From Ilumatobacter sp. (lineage in GTDB: Bacteria; Actinomycetota; Acidimicrobiia; Acidimicrobiales; Ilumatobacteraceae), in contig JABJAB010000066.1 of NCBI GenBank assembly GCA_018666235.1, forward strand, positions 17,014 to 81,013: a DNA stretch of 64,000 nt, given 5' to 3'. Shown here one piece after another: positions 41,448-50,844 of the stretch. The position numbers and the translations under genes are program-made. Below the pieces are notes generated by a model. The model did no database searches, was not told the DNA's origin, and saw only the letters and a program-made list of their open reading frames with translations. The number at the start of each line of letters is the position of its first letter. Within the stretch, counting starts at the first letter, position 1.

Positions 41448-42647
41448 TCAGCGAACGTCGCAGCCGAGCCGGAACGACTGGACAGCGCGAGCGAAGATGT
41501 TCGATTCGACGTCCGGCTCGGTGACCGCGGTCAAGTTCGTCACCCGCGCGCTGAGTTGACCGAACACCGCTGCCAACGTCGCACGGGCAACGTGTGTGCC
41601 GATGCAGAGGTGCGTGCCGAAACCGAACGCAACGTGATTATTCGGACTCCGTTCGATGTCGAAACTGAACGCATCGTCGAACACGTCCTCGTCCCGATTC
41701 GCTGACGGGTACAACAGCACCAGTCGATCGCCGCGCTCGATCGACTGGCCACCGACCACGGCGTCTTCGCCGGCTCGTCGGAACATGTTGTTGAGCGGCG
41801 TCACCCACCGCAGCACTTCCTCGACCCCGCCGGCAACCAACGAGCTATCCGCTCCCATTGCATCCCATTGGTCGGGGTGATCGACAAACACCCGGAGGCC
41901 ATGGCTGATCGCAGTCCGTGTGGTCTCCGCTCCACCGGAGATGAAGAGGCCGACCTCGTGCACGATCGCCTCAGGCGACAGCGGCTCTCCATCGATCGTC
42001 GAGTGCACCCACGTCGAGATCAGGTCGTCAGCGGGGTTCGCATACCGGTCCATCGCGACCCTCTGCAGCTCGTCGACGAACTCCATGTTCGCCGCAAAGA
42101 ACTCGCGGAAGATCTTGCCGTCGCGTTCCCGCATGTCGGTTCGCATCAACCGTTCCGACCAGGACTTCACTTCGGGCCAGAGATCTTCGGAGAAGCCAAG
42201 GAGGCGAGCTGTGAGTCGCGCCGGCAATTGTCCGGATAACGCATCGACGACTTCCATCTCGTCGCCTGCGGCGAGCGCGGTATCGATCAGCCCGCGCGTG
42301 AGCTCGTCGATCTCGGCGACGCGGTCGTCGACAGACTTCTTCGTGAAGCTGGGCTGCACCAGCATTCGCTGCTGCCGGTGACGCGGGTCGTCCTGGGCGA
42401 TCATGTTGATCTCGCTCGGTGACCACAGCGCCCGGTATCCCTGACCAGAGAGGAACACTGTCGACCGGCGTTCGACGTCGAGGAGATCCGCGTGTCGCGT
42501 CACGCCCCACAGTCCATTGCGGTCGTCGCGGTACACCGGCTCGTTCGTACGCATCCACGCCCAGGCATCGTGTGGGTCGCTGCTGTAGAAGTCGGGGTCG
42601 AGCAGGTCGTAGACCCGCCGGCCGGTTGCGGTTTCCACGGTGGCCAT
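41448..42647 (-). CDS. Cytochrome P450
   Basis: Heme monooxygenase, 399 residues from ATG 42647 (upstream frame overlaps the crotonase gene). Visible are the I-helix GLFISGGAETTRTAIS (usual AGxDTT, with Glu for Asp), the ExxR pair in VEEVLRWVTP and the heme loop VAFGFGTHLCIGTHVARATL with the Cys ligand near residue 348. It is in one transcript with the crotonase gene just upstream (stop TGA at 42651-42649, start ATG at 42647). Substrate unknown; a steroid or fatty acid is a reasonable guess for this setting. Confidence 0.93.
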   Translation of the reverse strand: MATVETATGRRVYDLLDPDFYSSDPHDAWAWMRTNEPVYRDDRNGLWGVTRHADLLDVERRSTVFLSGQGYRALWSPSEINMIAQDDPRHRQQRMLVQPSFTKKSVDDRVAEIDELTRGLIDTALAAGDEMEVVDALSGQLPARLTARLLGFSEDLWPEVKSWSERLMRTDMRERDGKIFREFFAANMEFVDELQRVAMDRYANPADDLISTWVHSTIDGEPLSPEAIVHEVGLFISGGAETTRTAISHGLRVFVDHPDQWDAMGADSSLVAGGVEEVLRWVTPLNNMFRRAGEDAVVGGQSIERGDRLVLLYPSANRDEDVFDDAFSFDIERSPNNHVAFGFGTHLCIGTHVARATLAAVFGQLSARVTNLTAVTEPDVESNIFARAVQSFRLGCDVR

Positions 42648-42648
42648 C

Positions 42649-43455
42649 TCAGGAACCTGTGTAGTGAGGCGCACGCTTCTCGACAAACGCAGCCACCGCT
42701 TCAGCATGGTCGTTCGTGTGGAAGCAGGTCATCTCCAATGCCGTCGACACGTCGAAGCTCGTGAGCAACGCCTGTTTGATCTGTTGGTTGACGCTGATCT
42801 TCGTTCCTTGCACAGCAAGCGGGGGTTGCGCTGCCAAGTCGTCAGCCCACCGTCGGGCGCTCGTCGCAACATCAGCACGGTCGCACACCTCGGCAGCGAT
42901 CCCGAGGCGGAGGGCTTCATCGGCCCCCAGCGGGAGCCCGAGCATCAGATGGCGCTTCGCTGCAAGCGGGCCGACGAGCAGCGGCCAGATTGCCGCCCCA
43001 CCATCGCCTGCGACCAGTCCGACCTTCACGTGCGGATCGATCAGCGCTGCGGTATCGGCCATGACGATCACATCGCACATCAGTGCGATGGATGCACCCA
43101 GTCCGACCGCTGGGCCGTTCAGCGCACAAATGACCGGTGGCTCGATATCGAGCTGATCCCAGATGATCTGCTTGCCTTCACGCCGCAGCCGATTGAGGCG
43201 ATCGGGTGAACTGAGCTGTGGAAACCATGACATGTCACCCCCAGCCGAGAACGCCGGGCCGTGGCCTGTGAGCACGATGGCGCGCGCACCTGCGATGAGC
43301 TCGTCTTCACCGACGGCCAGGTAGCGGAACAGCTCTGCCAGCTCCCGGTGCAGCAGTTCGTCAACCGCGTTCATCGCCGAGTTCGGATGGTCGATCGTGA
43401 CGAGCACGACGTGTCCGTCGCGTTCGACGGTGATCGTTTCGAGGTCGACTCCCAT
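42649..43455 (-). CDS. Crotonase-fold protein (enoyl-CoA hydratase/isomerase family)
   Basis: 268 residues from ATG 43455. Oxyanion-hole parts HGPAFSAGGDMSWF and CALNGPAVGLGASIALMCD are clear. The two catalytic Glu positions of classical enoyl-CoA hydratase appear replaced: Ser in VGLGASIAL and His in IDPHVKVGLV. It may therefore catalyse another crotonase reaction or have lost hydratase activity. It is directly upstream of the P450 gene with a single-base gap. Confidence 0.85.
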   Translation of the reverse strand: MGVDLETITVERDGHVVLVTIDHPNSAMNAVDELLHRELAELFRYLAVGEDELIAGARAIVLTGHGPAFSAGGDMSWFPQLSSPDRLNRLRREGKQIIWDQLDIEPPVICALNGPAVGLGASIALMCDVIVMADTAALIDPHVKVGLVAGDGGAAIWPLLVGPLAAKRHLMLGLPLGADEALRLGIAAEVCDRADVATSARRWADDLAAQPPLAVQGTKISVNQQIKQALLTSFDVSTALEMTCFHTNDHAEAVAAFVEKRAPHYTGS

Positions 43456-43578
43456 GCCAGCGAACGTACCGTTGGGCACCCGGACCACCCGCACCGGAGC
43501 GTGCAGTCCCCACCTGCCCCCACCTGTCTCCCACCTGTCTCCGTCAGAATTCTTACTTCGCTCGTTCACCATCGAGGC

Positions 43579-44835
43579 ATGAATCAACAACGAGCTGTCG
43601 GATGGCTCCATCGACGGGCCGGTCTCGGCCTCCATCCCGACGACCTCGCCGCGGCCGTCGCCCGCGGCGCCGCGGCGGAACTCGCTGCGATCTCGGCTCC
43701 TCCCACCGAGCTCGCAGACCCGTGGGCCGGCTTGGAACTCGACCCGCAGGACGGTGGGCGTGCCGAAGCGGTACTCGCTTGGATCGGCGCGCTCCACGGA
43801 TCGACACAGCCATTCCAAGATCGCCGCACACTGCTACTCCACGGCTGGCTGGTGAGCGCAATCGACAAAGTCACGATCCCGGAGCTGATGGTCGAGCAGA
43901 TCCGGTTGTTCATGAACCACGGCGGCGACTCATTTCCCGACTTGCTCCGCAGCATCACGACCAACCCGGCGATGCTCGTCTACCTCGACGGCCGCACATC
44001 CACCGCCGAGGCTCCGAATGAGAACTACGGGCGTGAACTCCTCGAACTGTTCGCACTCGGCGTGGGGCACTACAACGAGGACGACGTGCAATCCGCTGCA
44101 CGAGCGCTGACCGGCTGGATTGTGCGCCGCGAAGACAATCTTGCCCAGTTCGTTCTACGACGCCACGACGCCACACCGCAGACCCTGCTCGGTGTCGCCG
44201 GCGTAGACGATGTCGACTCGGTCATCGGCGCGGTCGTCGACCATGAGCGCCACGCAACGTTCGTTGCGACTCGGATCATGCGCGAGTACCTCGGAGAGCT
44301 GACCGGTTCGGCCGCATCCGACGTCATCGAGGCCCTCCGTTCGGCGTACCTCGATGGCGACCAACGACTGGACCCGGTGATCGTGCGAGCGCTCGAACTC
44401 GGTCTCGAAGACCTCGGCGGGCCGCACGAAATGGGCTCAATGGTGTTGGCTCCGATTCCTTGGTTGATGATCTGCGCGCGGGCGACGGGTGTCGGTCTGC
44501 GCGCTCTTCAGCGCGGCAGCAGCGGGGCATTCCGCGACATGGGCCAGGTTCCGCTGCTGCCTCCTGGCGTTGCGGGGTGGCCCGCGGGCATCGAGTGGCT
44601 CACATCGAGCGCCGTCGTCGCTCGGACTCGACTCGCCGCGACGATCGCCGAAACGACCGATCAGAGCGAACCCCTTGCCATCGCCATGAGTGACGAGGAC
44701 TTCGACCTCGCTGCACAGCACCTCGGTCTCGGCGACTCGTTCACCACATCGACGATGTCGGCCATCCGATCGACAACCGACCCAGCGGCGCGACTCGCCA
44801 TCGCGCTCGTCAGCCCGGAGAACTTGCTCGCATGA
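43579..44835 (+). CDS. DUF1800 family protein
   Basis: 418 residues from ATG 43579. Signature segments are AVGWLHRRAGLGLHPDDLAA, YLDGRTSTAEAPNENYGREL and LELFALGVGHYNEDDVQSAA with RALTGWIV. The middle and C-terminal parts are helical with MGQVPLLPPGVAGWPAGIEW near the end. Function is unknown; the family is nearly always next to DUF1501. The DUF1501 start overlaps this stop (ATGA), so the two are translationally coupled. No signal peptide is obvious. Confidence 0.88.
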   Translation: MNQQRAVGWLHRRAGLGLHPDDLAAAVARGAAAELAAISAPPTELADPWAGLELDPQDGGRAEAVLAWIGALHGSTQPFQDRRTLLLHGWLVSAIDKVTIPELMVEQIRLFMNHGGDSFPDLLRSITTNPAMLVYLDGRTSTAEAPNENYGRELLELFALGVGHYNEDDVQSAARALTGWIVRREDNLAQFVLRRHDATPQTLLGVAGVDDVDSVIGAVVDHERHATFVATRIMREYLGELTGSAASDVIEALRSAYLDGDQRLDPVIVRALELGLEDLGGPHEMGSMVLAPIPWLMICARATGVGLRALQRGSSGAFRDMGQVPLLPPGVAGWPAGIEWLTSSAVVARTRLAATIAETTDQSEPLAIAMSDEDFDLAAQHLGLGDSFTTSTMSAIRSTTDPAARLAIALVSPENLLA

Positions 44836-46133
44836 TCACCATTTCCCGACGCCGATTCCTTGCCCTCACCGGTGGCGTCCTCGCGACCGGATGCACCGCT
44901 GCTCGCGAGGCCGACATCGTCGTTCCCTCCCCGACCACCGCCGGCACATCGCCAACGACGACATCGACCGTGCCAGGAGTCGTCACCTCCGTGTCGTCGA
45001 CCGAGCCAGCCCCGTTCGGCAACAACGTGCTGGTGCTCGTCGAACTGCGGGGCGGCAACGACGCGGTCAACACACTGCCCCCACTGACCGGCGCCTACCG
45101 TGACCTCCGCCCGACCATCGCTCTGCCCGAAACCGACCTGGTGATGAGCGAGCACTTCGGCCCGCACGGTCTTCATCCGTCGCTGGCCCCGCTGCTCGAT
45201 CTCGCCGATGCCGGTCGGCTGGCCACGCTTGCGGGGATCGGCTTCGAGGACCCGGACCGCTCTCACTTCGTGTCGCTCGACCGATGGGCCCGAGCCGATC
45301 GGATGGACGACGGACTCGGCTGGCTCGGTCGATGGATCGACACGCTGCCAGACGAACTCCCCTCCCTCGGAGCGACCGCGCTCGGCGGCAGCGGCGACGT
45401 CTTGCTCGGAGCGAAGGCGCCGGGCACGGTGATCGATGGCGTCGATGCCTTCGCCTTCCCGACGCTGCTCAGCAACGGGTCGATGAGGGCGCTGGGTGAC
45501 AGTCCCGCTGACAGCTCGCACGGTTCCAACGACCCGATGCTTGCGGCGGCGCGACGGGCGTTCGTCGACTCCGTCGGAGCGACCGAGGAGTTCGATGCCA
45601 TCGCCGACGCGGTTCGGTCCCGCGTCCCCGAACGCGAGCCAGGCGATCTGGGTCCAGCCCTGGGAGCGTTCACCACCGGTCTGGCCGTGGCGGCCGAGAT
45701 GATTCTCGGCGACATTGGGACTCGTGTCGTCTCGATCTCGGTGAACGGATTCGACACGCACAGCGATCAGCTGGCCCAACATGCAGATCTCCTCAGTGAC
45801 CTTGCGCAGGGGTTAACGCAGTTCTGGGCGACACTCGACGAGGTCGGAGCCGCCGACTGCGTGCTGGTCGCGACCACCAGCGAATTCGGTCGACGCGTCG
45901 CCGAGAACGCGAGCAACGGTTGCGACCATGGTGCGGCCGGCGTGTCATTCGTGATGGGCAACTCGATTGTGCCCGGCCTCTCCGGTGCCCTCGATACCGC
46001 CGACCTCCTCGATGGCGACCTCCGCCCACAAATCGATCCACGAGTACTGATGACCGCCTGCCTCGACTGGCTTGGCGCCGATGTGGAGCAGATCATCGGC
46101 CAACGACACGACGATGTGCCGATCATCGCGTGA
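44832..46133 (+). CDS. DUF1501 family protein with Tat/lipoprotein signal
   Basis: 433 residues. The N-terminus has a twin-arginine motif SRRRFLALTGG and a lipobox-like LATGC at about 17-21, so it is probably exported folded and lipidated. Then come a Thr/Ser/Pro-rich tether and a sulfatase-like core (VLVLVELRGGNDAVNTLPPL, HGLHPSLAPLLDLADAGRLA, GFDTHSDQLAQHADLLSDLA and a C-terminal TSEFGRRVAENASNGCDHGA). DUF1501 proteins resemble alkaline-phosphatase/sulfatase folds, but no reaction is proven. Its DUF1800 partner precedes it. Confidence 0.9.
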   Translation: MITISRRRFLALTGGVLATGCTAAREADIVVPSPTTAGTSPTTTSTVPGVVTSVSSTEPAPFGNNVLVLVELRGGNDAVNTLPPLTGAYRDLRPTIALPETDLVMSEHFGPHGLHPSLAPLLDLADAGRLATLAGIGFEDPDRSHFVSLDRWARADRMDDGLGWLGRWIDTLPDELPSLGATALGGSGDVLLGAKAPGTVIDGVDAFAFPTLLSNGSMRALGDSPADSSHGSNDPMLAAARRAFVDSVGATEEFDAIADAVRSRVPEREPGDLGPALGAFTTGLAVAAEMILGDIGTRVVSISVNGFDTHSDQLAQHADLLSDLAQGLTQFWATLDEVGAADCVLVATTSEFGRRVAENASNGCDHGAAGVSFVMGNSIVPGLSGALDTADLLDGDLRPQIDPRVLMTACLDWLGADVEQIIGQRHDDVPIIA

Positions 46134-46278
46134 TGCGTGAAACCAGTTCGGACGGCCAGACCCCAGCGCCGAGCCAGCCATCCGAGCGAAGCGAGTTCGG
46201 ACGGCAGCCCGAAGACGTCTGACCAGCAACGCAGCTGCCGGAACCGACGAAGTCGGCATCCCTGCGCAGCAGGGACAG
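46134..46278. other. Intergenic gap with direct repeats and small hairpins
   Basis: This 145-nt gap between convergent genes holds a direct repeat AGTTCGGACGGC (46145-46156 and 46194-46205, 49 bp apart) and two tight hairpins, CCGAC-GAA-GTCGG (46244-46256) and TCCCTGC-GCA-GCAGGGA (46259-46275). The second hairpin is a probable terminator for the acyl-CoA dehydrogenase-like gene or the DUF1501 gene. Confidence 0.45.
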
Positions 46279-47409
46279 TCAGAACATGGAGATGTCGGTG
46301 TCCTGACCGAGCAACAGCTGCCCGATTTTCTCGTTCAGCTTCGGCGCGGTCTGAATGTGTTGGGTCACCACGTGGGCATCGCGCAGACAACGCCCGAGCA
46401 CGCTCGTGTCGTACACGGCGGTACCACCGGCCAGCGTGAACGCCGCATCGGCGACCGTTGCACCGACTGTGGCTGCGTGCGTCGCCGCAAGCCGGATCGA
46501 GGTCCGCTGTTCGATCGTCACTGCCGCACCCTCAGCGATCGTTGCCCACGCACCGTCCAGTTCGTCGAGCAGGAAGGCCCTGGCCGAGCGCAGCTTGGCC
46601 TCGGCACGGGCCAGCTCGATCTGAGTGAACGAGTTCTGCGCCAGCGTACGCGACGAGTACTGCGGCCTCTTTCCCTGGGCAAGGTCGTTCAGCTCATCAA
46701 GTGCGTGTCGACCCACTCCGAGTCCAACGGCGCTGACCCCGGCTGCAAGCAATGTGAAGTTCGGGAAACGAGACAGCGGTGTGTCGACGACTGGAGGAGT
46801 GACGCCAGGTTGCATCGTGTAACTCGCCGGAGCGAACGCGTCGCTCACGGAATAGTCGAGCGACCCTGACCCACGCATGCCACCGGTGTGCCAGGTGTCG
46901 TGGAAGTCGACGTCATCTTGCGGGAACCAGCACAGCCGGAACGTACCGTCGTCGCAACGCGCTCCTCCCAACACCCATTGGCAGTGCTGCGTCCCGCTTC
47001 CCCACGCCCACTGACCGGTCACGGCGAAGCCAGTGACACCGTTTCGCTCGATTGCTGCACCGACGCCATTCGGAGCGAACACGCCGCCGGTGACGATCTG
47101 CGGGTCGCCGTAGATCGTCTGGGCAGTCTCCGCCGGCAGGAACGCAGCCATCGAAGACGTCGTCGATGCAATCATCGAACACCACCCCGCAGCTCCATCA
47201 CCGATCGCCACGGCCTCGATCGCCTCGATCAACGTCACCGGGTCGGTCTCGGCACCTCCGTACGCGGCCGGCGTGCACATGCTCATCAGCCCGGCGTCGG
47301 TCAGGGCGCCAACAACTGGAACGGCAAGCCGGCGCTCCTGCTCAGCGGCCGCTGCCTGCTCCTCGATCAATGGGCGAAGTTCGTGTGCTCGCTCGACGAG
47401 GGTGGCCAT
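46279..47409 (-). CDS. Acyl-CoA dehydrogenase-fold flavoprotein (hydroxylase-like)
   Basis: 376 residues of the acyl-CoA dehydrogenase fold. The pattern AVAIGDGAAGWCSMIASTTS, GGVFAPNGVGAAIERNGV, GFAVTGQWAWGSGTQHCQWV and SLDYSVSDAFAP is closer to group D flavin monooxygenases/oxygenases (such as HsaA-type hydroxylases) than to ordinary acyl-CoA dehydrogenases, since the usual catalytic Glu loop is not evident. The C-terminal helix region has AATHAATVGATVADAAFTLA. Substrate unknown; the flavin reductase partner is not here. Confidence 0.82.
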   Translation of the reverse strand: MATLVERAHELRPLIEEQAAAAEQERRLAVPVVGALTDAGLMSMCTPAAYGGAETDPVTLIEAIEAVAIGDGAAGWCSMIASTTSSMAAFLPAETAQTIYGDPQIVTGGVFAPNGVGAAIERNGVTGFAVTGQWAWGSGTQHCQWVLGGARCDDGTFRLCWFPQDDVDFHDTWHTGGMRGSGSLDYSVSDAFAPASYTMQPGVTPPVVDTPLSRFPNFTLLAAGVSAVGLGVGRHALDELNDLAQGKRPQYSSRTLAQNSFTQIELARAEAKLRSARAFLLDELDGAWATIAEGAAVTIEQRTSIRLAATHAATVGATVADAAFTLAGGTAVYDTSVLGRCLRDAHVVTQHIQTAPKLNEKIGQLLLGQDTDISMF

Positions 47410-47551
47410 GACTGAACTGTACGCAAAACACCCTGGCGCGTCTGATCCTGAACGCGACGTCGCTCCGAGTCAGGGGCGGACGTCGCGAGGATGGCCTCCA
47501 GCAGTTCCATCTTTTCCGGCACACCGCCTTCAAACGACGTAACGTCGACAC

Positions 47552-47558
47552 AAGGAGG
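47552..47558 (+). promoter_or_regulatory. Strong Shine-Dalgarno before the LLM gene
   Basis: AAGGAGG lies 7 nt before the ATG at 47566. It fixes the start against the longer open frame from 47491. Confidence 0.8.
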
Positions 47559-47565
47559 TTCGATC

Positions 47566-48378
47566 ATGAAGTTCGGATTCGTGGTGCCATGGGGCGACGC
47601 AACCGACGTCGGAGATCTCGCGGCCGCGGCCGAGGAGGCCGGTTGGGATGGCCTCTTTGTCTGGGAGCCGGTCTGGGGCGTCGACGCCTGGGTCTCGCTC
47701 GGACTGGCCGCGGTTCGCACTTCCAAGATCCGACTGGGCACCATGCTCACGCCGCCATCTCGCCGACGTCCCTGGGAGCTGGCCAGCCAAGTCGCCACCG
47801 TCGATCGAGTGTCGACCGGACGCGTGACGTTGTCAGTCGGGCTCGGCGCGACAAACTCGGGCTTCGAGACCTTCGGTGAAGAATGCGACCGGAAGGTCCG
47901 CGCCGAGTTGATGGACGAGTGTCTCGACATCATGTGCGGCCTGTGGGCGGGCCAACCATTCGAATACAGCGGCACGCACTACACCGTCCAGTCCACAGAG
48001 TTCCCGACTCTCGGCAACACCGTGCAGCAACCCAGGGTGCCGATCTGGTGTGTCGGCGCACTCGGCCGCAACAAGTCGATGCGTCGGGCACTTCGCTGGG
48101 ACGGCATCATTCCGCAGGTCATGGATCCCGACGCCGAGGGTGGAGTCCGCCAGCCGCACCTCGACGAGGTGGCCGCGCTTCGAGCTGAGATCGCCGAGCA
48201 CCCAGACACCTCTGACAGCTTCGACATCGTGGTGGAAGGCCAGTGGACCGACCACTCCCCGAGCGCCTACCGGGATGCCGGTGCCACCTGGTGGATCGAG
48301 TCGATGTGGGGCGCGATGTCTGAACACTCGCCGGTGGCTGCCGCCTACGACCGTCTGATGCAGGGACCCCCGTCATAG
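47566..48378 (+). CDS. LLM-class flavin-dependent oxidoreductase
   Basis: 270-residue luciferase-like protein, start set by the strong ribosome binding site. Key parts are MKFGFVVPWGDATDVGDLAA, GWDGLFVWEPVWGVDAWVSL, IRLGTMLTPPSRRRPWELAS and VTLSVGLGATNSGFETFGEE. The C-terminal part is short for the family and ends with WIESMWGAMSEHSPVAAAYD. Flavin or F420 use is not decided by the sequence. It is followed by an acyl-CoA synthetase gene after 19 nt and probably co-transcribed. Confidence 0.87.
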   Translation: MKFGFVVPWGDATDVGDLAAAAEEAGWDGLFVWEPVWGVDAWVSLGLAAVRTSKIRLGTMLTPPSRRRPWELASQVATVDRVSTGRVTLSVGLGATNSGFETFGEECDRKVRAELMDECLDIMCGLWAGQPFEYSGTHYTVQSTEFPTLGNTVQQPRVPIWCVGALGRNKSMRRALRWDGIIPQVMDPDAEGGVRQPHLDEVAALRAEIAEHPDTSDSFDIVVEGQWTDHSPSAYRDAGATWWIESMWGAMSEHSPVAAAYDRLMQGPPS

Positions 48379-48397
48379 GTGGTTACCGTCGCTCGAC

Positions 48398-50056
48398 GTG
48401 AGCGAACCCATAGACGCGACCGCACCCGACAGCGCGAGAGGCTGGAACTTCGCCGACCTCTGGGAGGTCATTGCCGGTCAACTCGGCGACGCACTCGCCC
48501 AACAGCAGAGCGATCGACAGATTTCATGGGCGGAAATGAACCGCCGCGCCAACGGCGTCGCCCAGGCGCTGCTCGACACTCCCAACGTCGCCGAGCAGGA
48601 CAAGATCGCGCAGTACCTCTACAACTGTCCGGAGTACCTGGAGTCGACGTTCGCTGCGTTCAAGGCCGGCTTCGCCACAGTCAACACCAACTACCGATAT
48701 GCAGCGGACGAACTCGTCTACCTCTGGGACAACGGAGACGTCACTGCGGTCGTGTTCCACGGCGCCTTCGTCGACCAGATCGAGGCGATTCGCCACCGAG
48801 TACCTCGAATCTCCACCTGGCTGTGGGTTGACGACGCCTCCGGGCACTGCCCTGAGTGGGCAACGCCGTACGAGACTGCGGCAGCATCGGGTACTGAGGT
48901 CAACGTCGCCGGGCCGTGGGGCCGTTCGGGCGACCACCTCATGCTCTTGTACACCGGCGGGACCACGGGGATGCCAAAGGGCGTGATGTGGCGCCAGGAC
49001 GACCTCTTCGGTGTACTGGATGCCAACAACCGCAAGCGCATGCCGCCGGAACAGGACCTCAATGCCATCGAGGAGCGGGTGAGTCGGCCAGGCCCTCGCA
49101 ATATGCCGGGAGCGCCGCTCATGCACGGCACCGGGCTCTTCAACGCGATCAGCAATCTGATGGTCGGCGGCAGCATCACGACGATGACCGGCCGCCACTT
49201 CGACCCTGCTGAGTTCCTCGACACCGTGCAGCAATACGGCGTCAACTCGACGTCAATCGTCGGCGATGCCTTCGCGAAACCGATCCTGCGCGCACTTGAC
49301 GCCGAACCCGACCGATGGGACATCTCGTCGCTCAGAGTCATCGTGTCGTCCGGCGTGATGTGGTCCAAGGAAAGCAAGGACGGTCTGCTCCGCCACAACG
49401 ACCGGCTGATCATGGTCGATGCGCTGGGCTCGAGCGAGGCGATCGGCATGGCGACGAACACGACCACCTCCGAATCGGGCGGGAAGACGGCGAAGTTTGA
49501 ACTCGGTCCAAACACGCGCGTGATCACCGACGAGGGAACGGACGTCGTGCCCGGCTCCGGCGAACTTGGCCGCGTCGCGCAGCGCGGGCGCACGCCGGTC
49601 GGCTACTACAAGGACGATGCCAAATCGGCGCAGACCTTCGTGACGATCGATGGCGACCGATACTCGATTCCAGGCGACTATGCGACCGTTGAAGCCGACG
49701 GCACCGTCACGTTGCTCGGCCGCGGCAGTCAATGCATCAACACCGGCGGCGAGAAGGTGTACCCCGAAGAAGTCGAGGAGTGCTTGAAGCTGCACCCGTC
49801 AGTGGCCGACGCAGCCGTGGTTGGGCTTCCCGACGACAAGTGGGGCGAGGCAATCAACGCCCTCGTCGAGCCGCACGCTCACGCAACGATTGATGCAACT
49901 GAACTCCGCAACCATGTCAAGGCCCATCTCGCCGCCTATAAGGCACCAAAAGCGGTCTTCACGATCGACTCAGTCAGCCGCGCAGCCAACGGCAAACTCG
50001 ACTACAAGGACCTCAAGCGCATCGCCACCGATCGCGCAGCTGAGCAGACACCATGA
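48398..50056 (+). CDS. Acyl-CoA synthetase (AMP-binding)
   Basis: 552 residues from GTG 48398. Adenylation motif LLYTGGTTGMPKGVMWRQDD, then MHGTGLFNAISNLMVGGSIT, the DALGSSEAIGMATN region, RYSIPGDYATVEADGTVTLL and the hinge NTGGEKVYPEEVEECLKLHP. The catalytic Lys sits in SRAANGKLDYKDLKRIA. The TGG form of the P-loop motif is typical of an actinobacterial FadD subgroup. Substrate not known; steroid or long-chain acids are likely. Confidence 0.92.
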   Translation: MSEPIDATAPDSARGWNFADLWEVIAGQLGDALAQQQSDRQISWAEMNRRANGVAQALLDTPNVAEQDKIAQYLYNCPEYLESTFAAFKAGFATVNTNYRYAADELVYLWDNGDVTAVVFHGAFVDQIEAIRHRVPRISTWLWVDDASGHCPEWATPYETAAASGTEVNVAGPWGRSGDHLMLLYTGGTTGMPKGVMWRQDDLFGVLDANNRKRMPPEQDLNAIEERVSRPGPRNMPGAPLMHGTGLFNAISNLMVGGSITTMTGRHFDPAEFLDTVQQYGVNSTSIVGDAFAKPILRALDAEPDRWDISSLRVIVSSGVMWSKESKDGLLRHNDRLIMVDALGSSEAIGMATNTTTSESGGKTAKFELGPNTRVITDEGTDVVPGSGELGRVAQRGRTPVGYYKDDAKSAQTFVTIDGDRYSIPGDYATVEADGTVTLLGRGSQCINTGGEKVYPEEVEECLKLHPSVADAAVVGLPDDKWGEAINALVEPHAHATIDATELRNHVKAHLAAYKAPKAVFTIDSVSRAANGKLDYKDLKRIATDRAAEQTP

Positions 50057-50088
50057 CGCAGGCGGCCGGTCGCGCATAGCCTCACCGA

Positions 50089-50844
50089 ATGGATCGAGTG
50101 ACGGCGTCCAACTTCACGTGGACCGACTACGCAGGTGTGCTGTTTGACCTCGACGGAGTGATCACGCCGACCGCTGAGATTCATGAGCACGCATGGGGCG
50201 AACTCTTCGCCGCCTACGACTTCACGCAGGCCGACTACCTGCACCACGTTGACGGCAAGCCCCGCTATGACGGAGTCCGTGACTTCCTCGCGTCACGTGG
50301 CGTCACTCTTGCCGAAGGCACAGCCGACGATGCGCCCGGCGACGACAGTGTCTGCGCGATGGGCAACAGGAAAAACGAACTGTTCAACGTGATCCTCGAG
50401 CGCGACGGCATCGCCGCTTACCCCGGCTCTCAGGCCACGCTCGACCTGCTCGCCGAAGCGGACGTTCCGAGTGCCATTGTGTCGTCATCGAAGAACGCCG
50501 TGCCCGTGCTCGCTGCCGCTGGCCTGAGTGACCGATTCGATGTGGTTGTCGATGGCATCGTCGCTGCCGCCGAGGGTCTGGCTGGCAAGCCGGCGCCTGA
50601 CGGATATCGGCTGGGTGCCGAACGCCTTGGCGTTCAACCGGCACGCACTGTCGTGATCGAAGACGCCACGTCGGGAGTCGCTGCCGGAAAGGCAGGCCAC
50701 TTCGCGGTAGTCATCGGTGTCGATCGCGGTGCAGGAGTCGACGCGCTCCTCAACAGCGGCGCGACGTTCGTCGTCGACGACCTCGACGAACTCCTTCCCC
50801 CCGCCGATCACGATGCCGCCGTAAGTCATGGAGCCGCACGATGA
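50089..50844 (+). CDS. HAD hydrolase, beta-phosphoglucomutase-like
   Basis: 251 residues. Catalytic motif I GVLFDLDGVITPTAEIHEHA with the two Asp of DxD-G, cap domain 25-110, motif II in AIVSSSKNAVPVL, motif III Lys in GLAGKPAPDGYRLGAERL and motif IV VIEDATSGVAAGKAG. Most likely interconverts beta-glucose 1-phosphate and glucose 6-phosphate. Its stop overlaps the start of the GH65 phosphorylase gene (ATGA), which would supply beta-glucose 1-phosphate. Confidence 0.92.
   Translation: MDRVTASNFTWTDYAGVLFDLDGVITPTAEIHEHAWGELFAAYDFTQADYLHHVDGKPRYDGVRDFLASRGVTLAEGTADDAPGDDSVCAMGNRKNELFNVILERDGIAAYPGSQATLDLLAEADVPSAIVSSSKNAVPVLAAAGLSDRFDVVVDGIVAAAEGLAGKPAPDGYRLGAERLGVQPARTVVIEDATSGVAAGKAGHFAVVIGVDRGAGVDALLNSGATFVVDDLDELLPPADHDAAVSHGAAR

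Noticed and set aside
42649..43818. Extended start of the crotonase up to 43818
   Set aside because: The extra 121 residues are antisense to DUF1800 and have no homology-like features; ATG 43455 matches the family start.
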